From assembly GCA_027031145.1 (NCBI GenBank), contig JALVEG010000004.1, forward strand, positions 1 through 6,201: a stretch of DNA of 6,201 bases, read 5' to 3'. A program made the translations under genes and the position numbers. Positions 6,004 through 6,201 of the stretch are shown piece by piece. Within the stretch, counting starts at the first letter, position 1. Each line of letters starts with the position of its first letter. The stretch is from Saprospiraceae bacterium. GTDB lineage: Bacteria; Bacteroidota; Bacteroidia; Chitinophagales; Saprospiraceae. The notes beneath the pieces are model-generated. The model saw only the letters and a list, made by a program, of their open reading frames with translations, had not been told where the DNA came from and searched no databases.

Positions 6004-6201
6004 ATGGCAGATGAACAAAATAAAGTAATTAAAGATTTTGCAGAGAAAGAATATGAATTCGGGTTTACTACGGATATTGAAATGGAGCTTGCTCCCAAAG
6101 GTCTTGATGAAAGCACGATAAAATATATTTCGGATAAAAAAGAGGAGCCTGAATGGATGTTTGAATACAGATTGAAAGCATTCAGACATTGGAAAACAAT
6201 G
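6004..6201 (+). CDS. sufB: Fe-S cluster assembly protein SufB (5' end only)
   Basis: The first 66 codons run to the window edge without a stop. The segment FGFTTDIEMELAPKGLDEST (19-38), then KYISDKKEEPEWMFEYRLKAFRHWKTM (40-66), matches the conserved N-terminal region of SufB, where PKGL, the KK-EPEWM stretch and the RLKA-x-RHW run are typical. SufB is the core scaffold of the SufBCD complex, which builds Fe-S clusters with sulfur from SufS/SufE. The full protein is usually about 470-480 residues, so most of it lies outside. The ATG at 6004 fits the family's start; a competing ATG at 5991 opens only a seven-residue frame. It is the only plus-strand gene here and probably heads a suf operon continuing to the right. 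Confidence 0.92.
   Translation, partial: MADEQNKVIKDFAEKEYEFGFTTDIEMELAPKGLDESTIKYISDKKEEPEWMFEYRLKAFRHWKTM

Noticed and set aside
5986..6189. Minus-strand 67-codon frame at the right edge
   Set aside because: It is antisense to the strongly recognised SufB N-terminus.

Overview
The window suggests a member of the Bacteroidota. The sequence is AT-rich, no start codon has a Shine-Dalgarno sequence, and the best promoter matches the Bacteroidota pattern (-33 TTG, about 19 bp, -7 TAnnTTTG). The proteins also read like that phylum. I cannot name a genus.

On the left (154-3439) is a tight minus-strand cluster: lepA (elongation factor 4), a conserved acidic protein of unknown function, and era (ribosome-assembly GTPase). 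Gaps of 12 bp and 1 bp point to one transcript from a well-formed promoter at 3447-3476. Two GTPases that act on the ribosome flank the unknown protein, which makes a ribosome-related role possible but unproven.

The middle (3509-4367) holds a type II toxin-antitoxin locus of the HigBA/RelE kind, toxin gene first, on the minus strand. The toxin gene is broken by a 162-bp miniature inverted-repeat element at 4021-4182. The element has 16-bp perfect terminal repeats starting GTAA and an 8-bp target duplication (AATTTTTT), which are the features of IS66-family elements. Removing the element and one target copy in silico restores a 110-residue toxin frame whose stop overlaps the antitoxin start. 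The antitoxin frame is intact and is left without a working partner.

The right-middle part (4368-5577) has a small three-helix membrane protein, a possible 24-residue membrane peptide coupled to it through TAATG, and a 236-residue protein I do not recognise, all on the minus strand. A roughly 430-bp AT-rich intergenic region (5578-6003) separates them from the plus-strand start of sufB, an Fe-S cluster assembly scaffold gene cut by the window edge. The block between sufB and lepA looks like accessory DNA between housekeeping genes.
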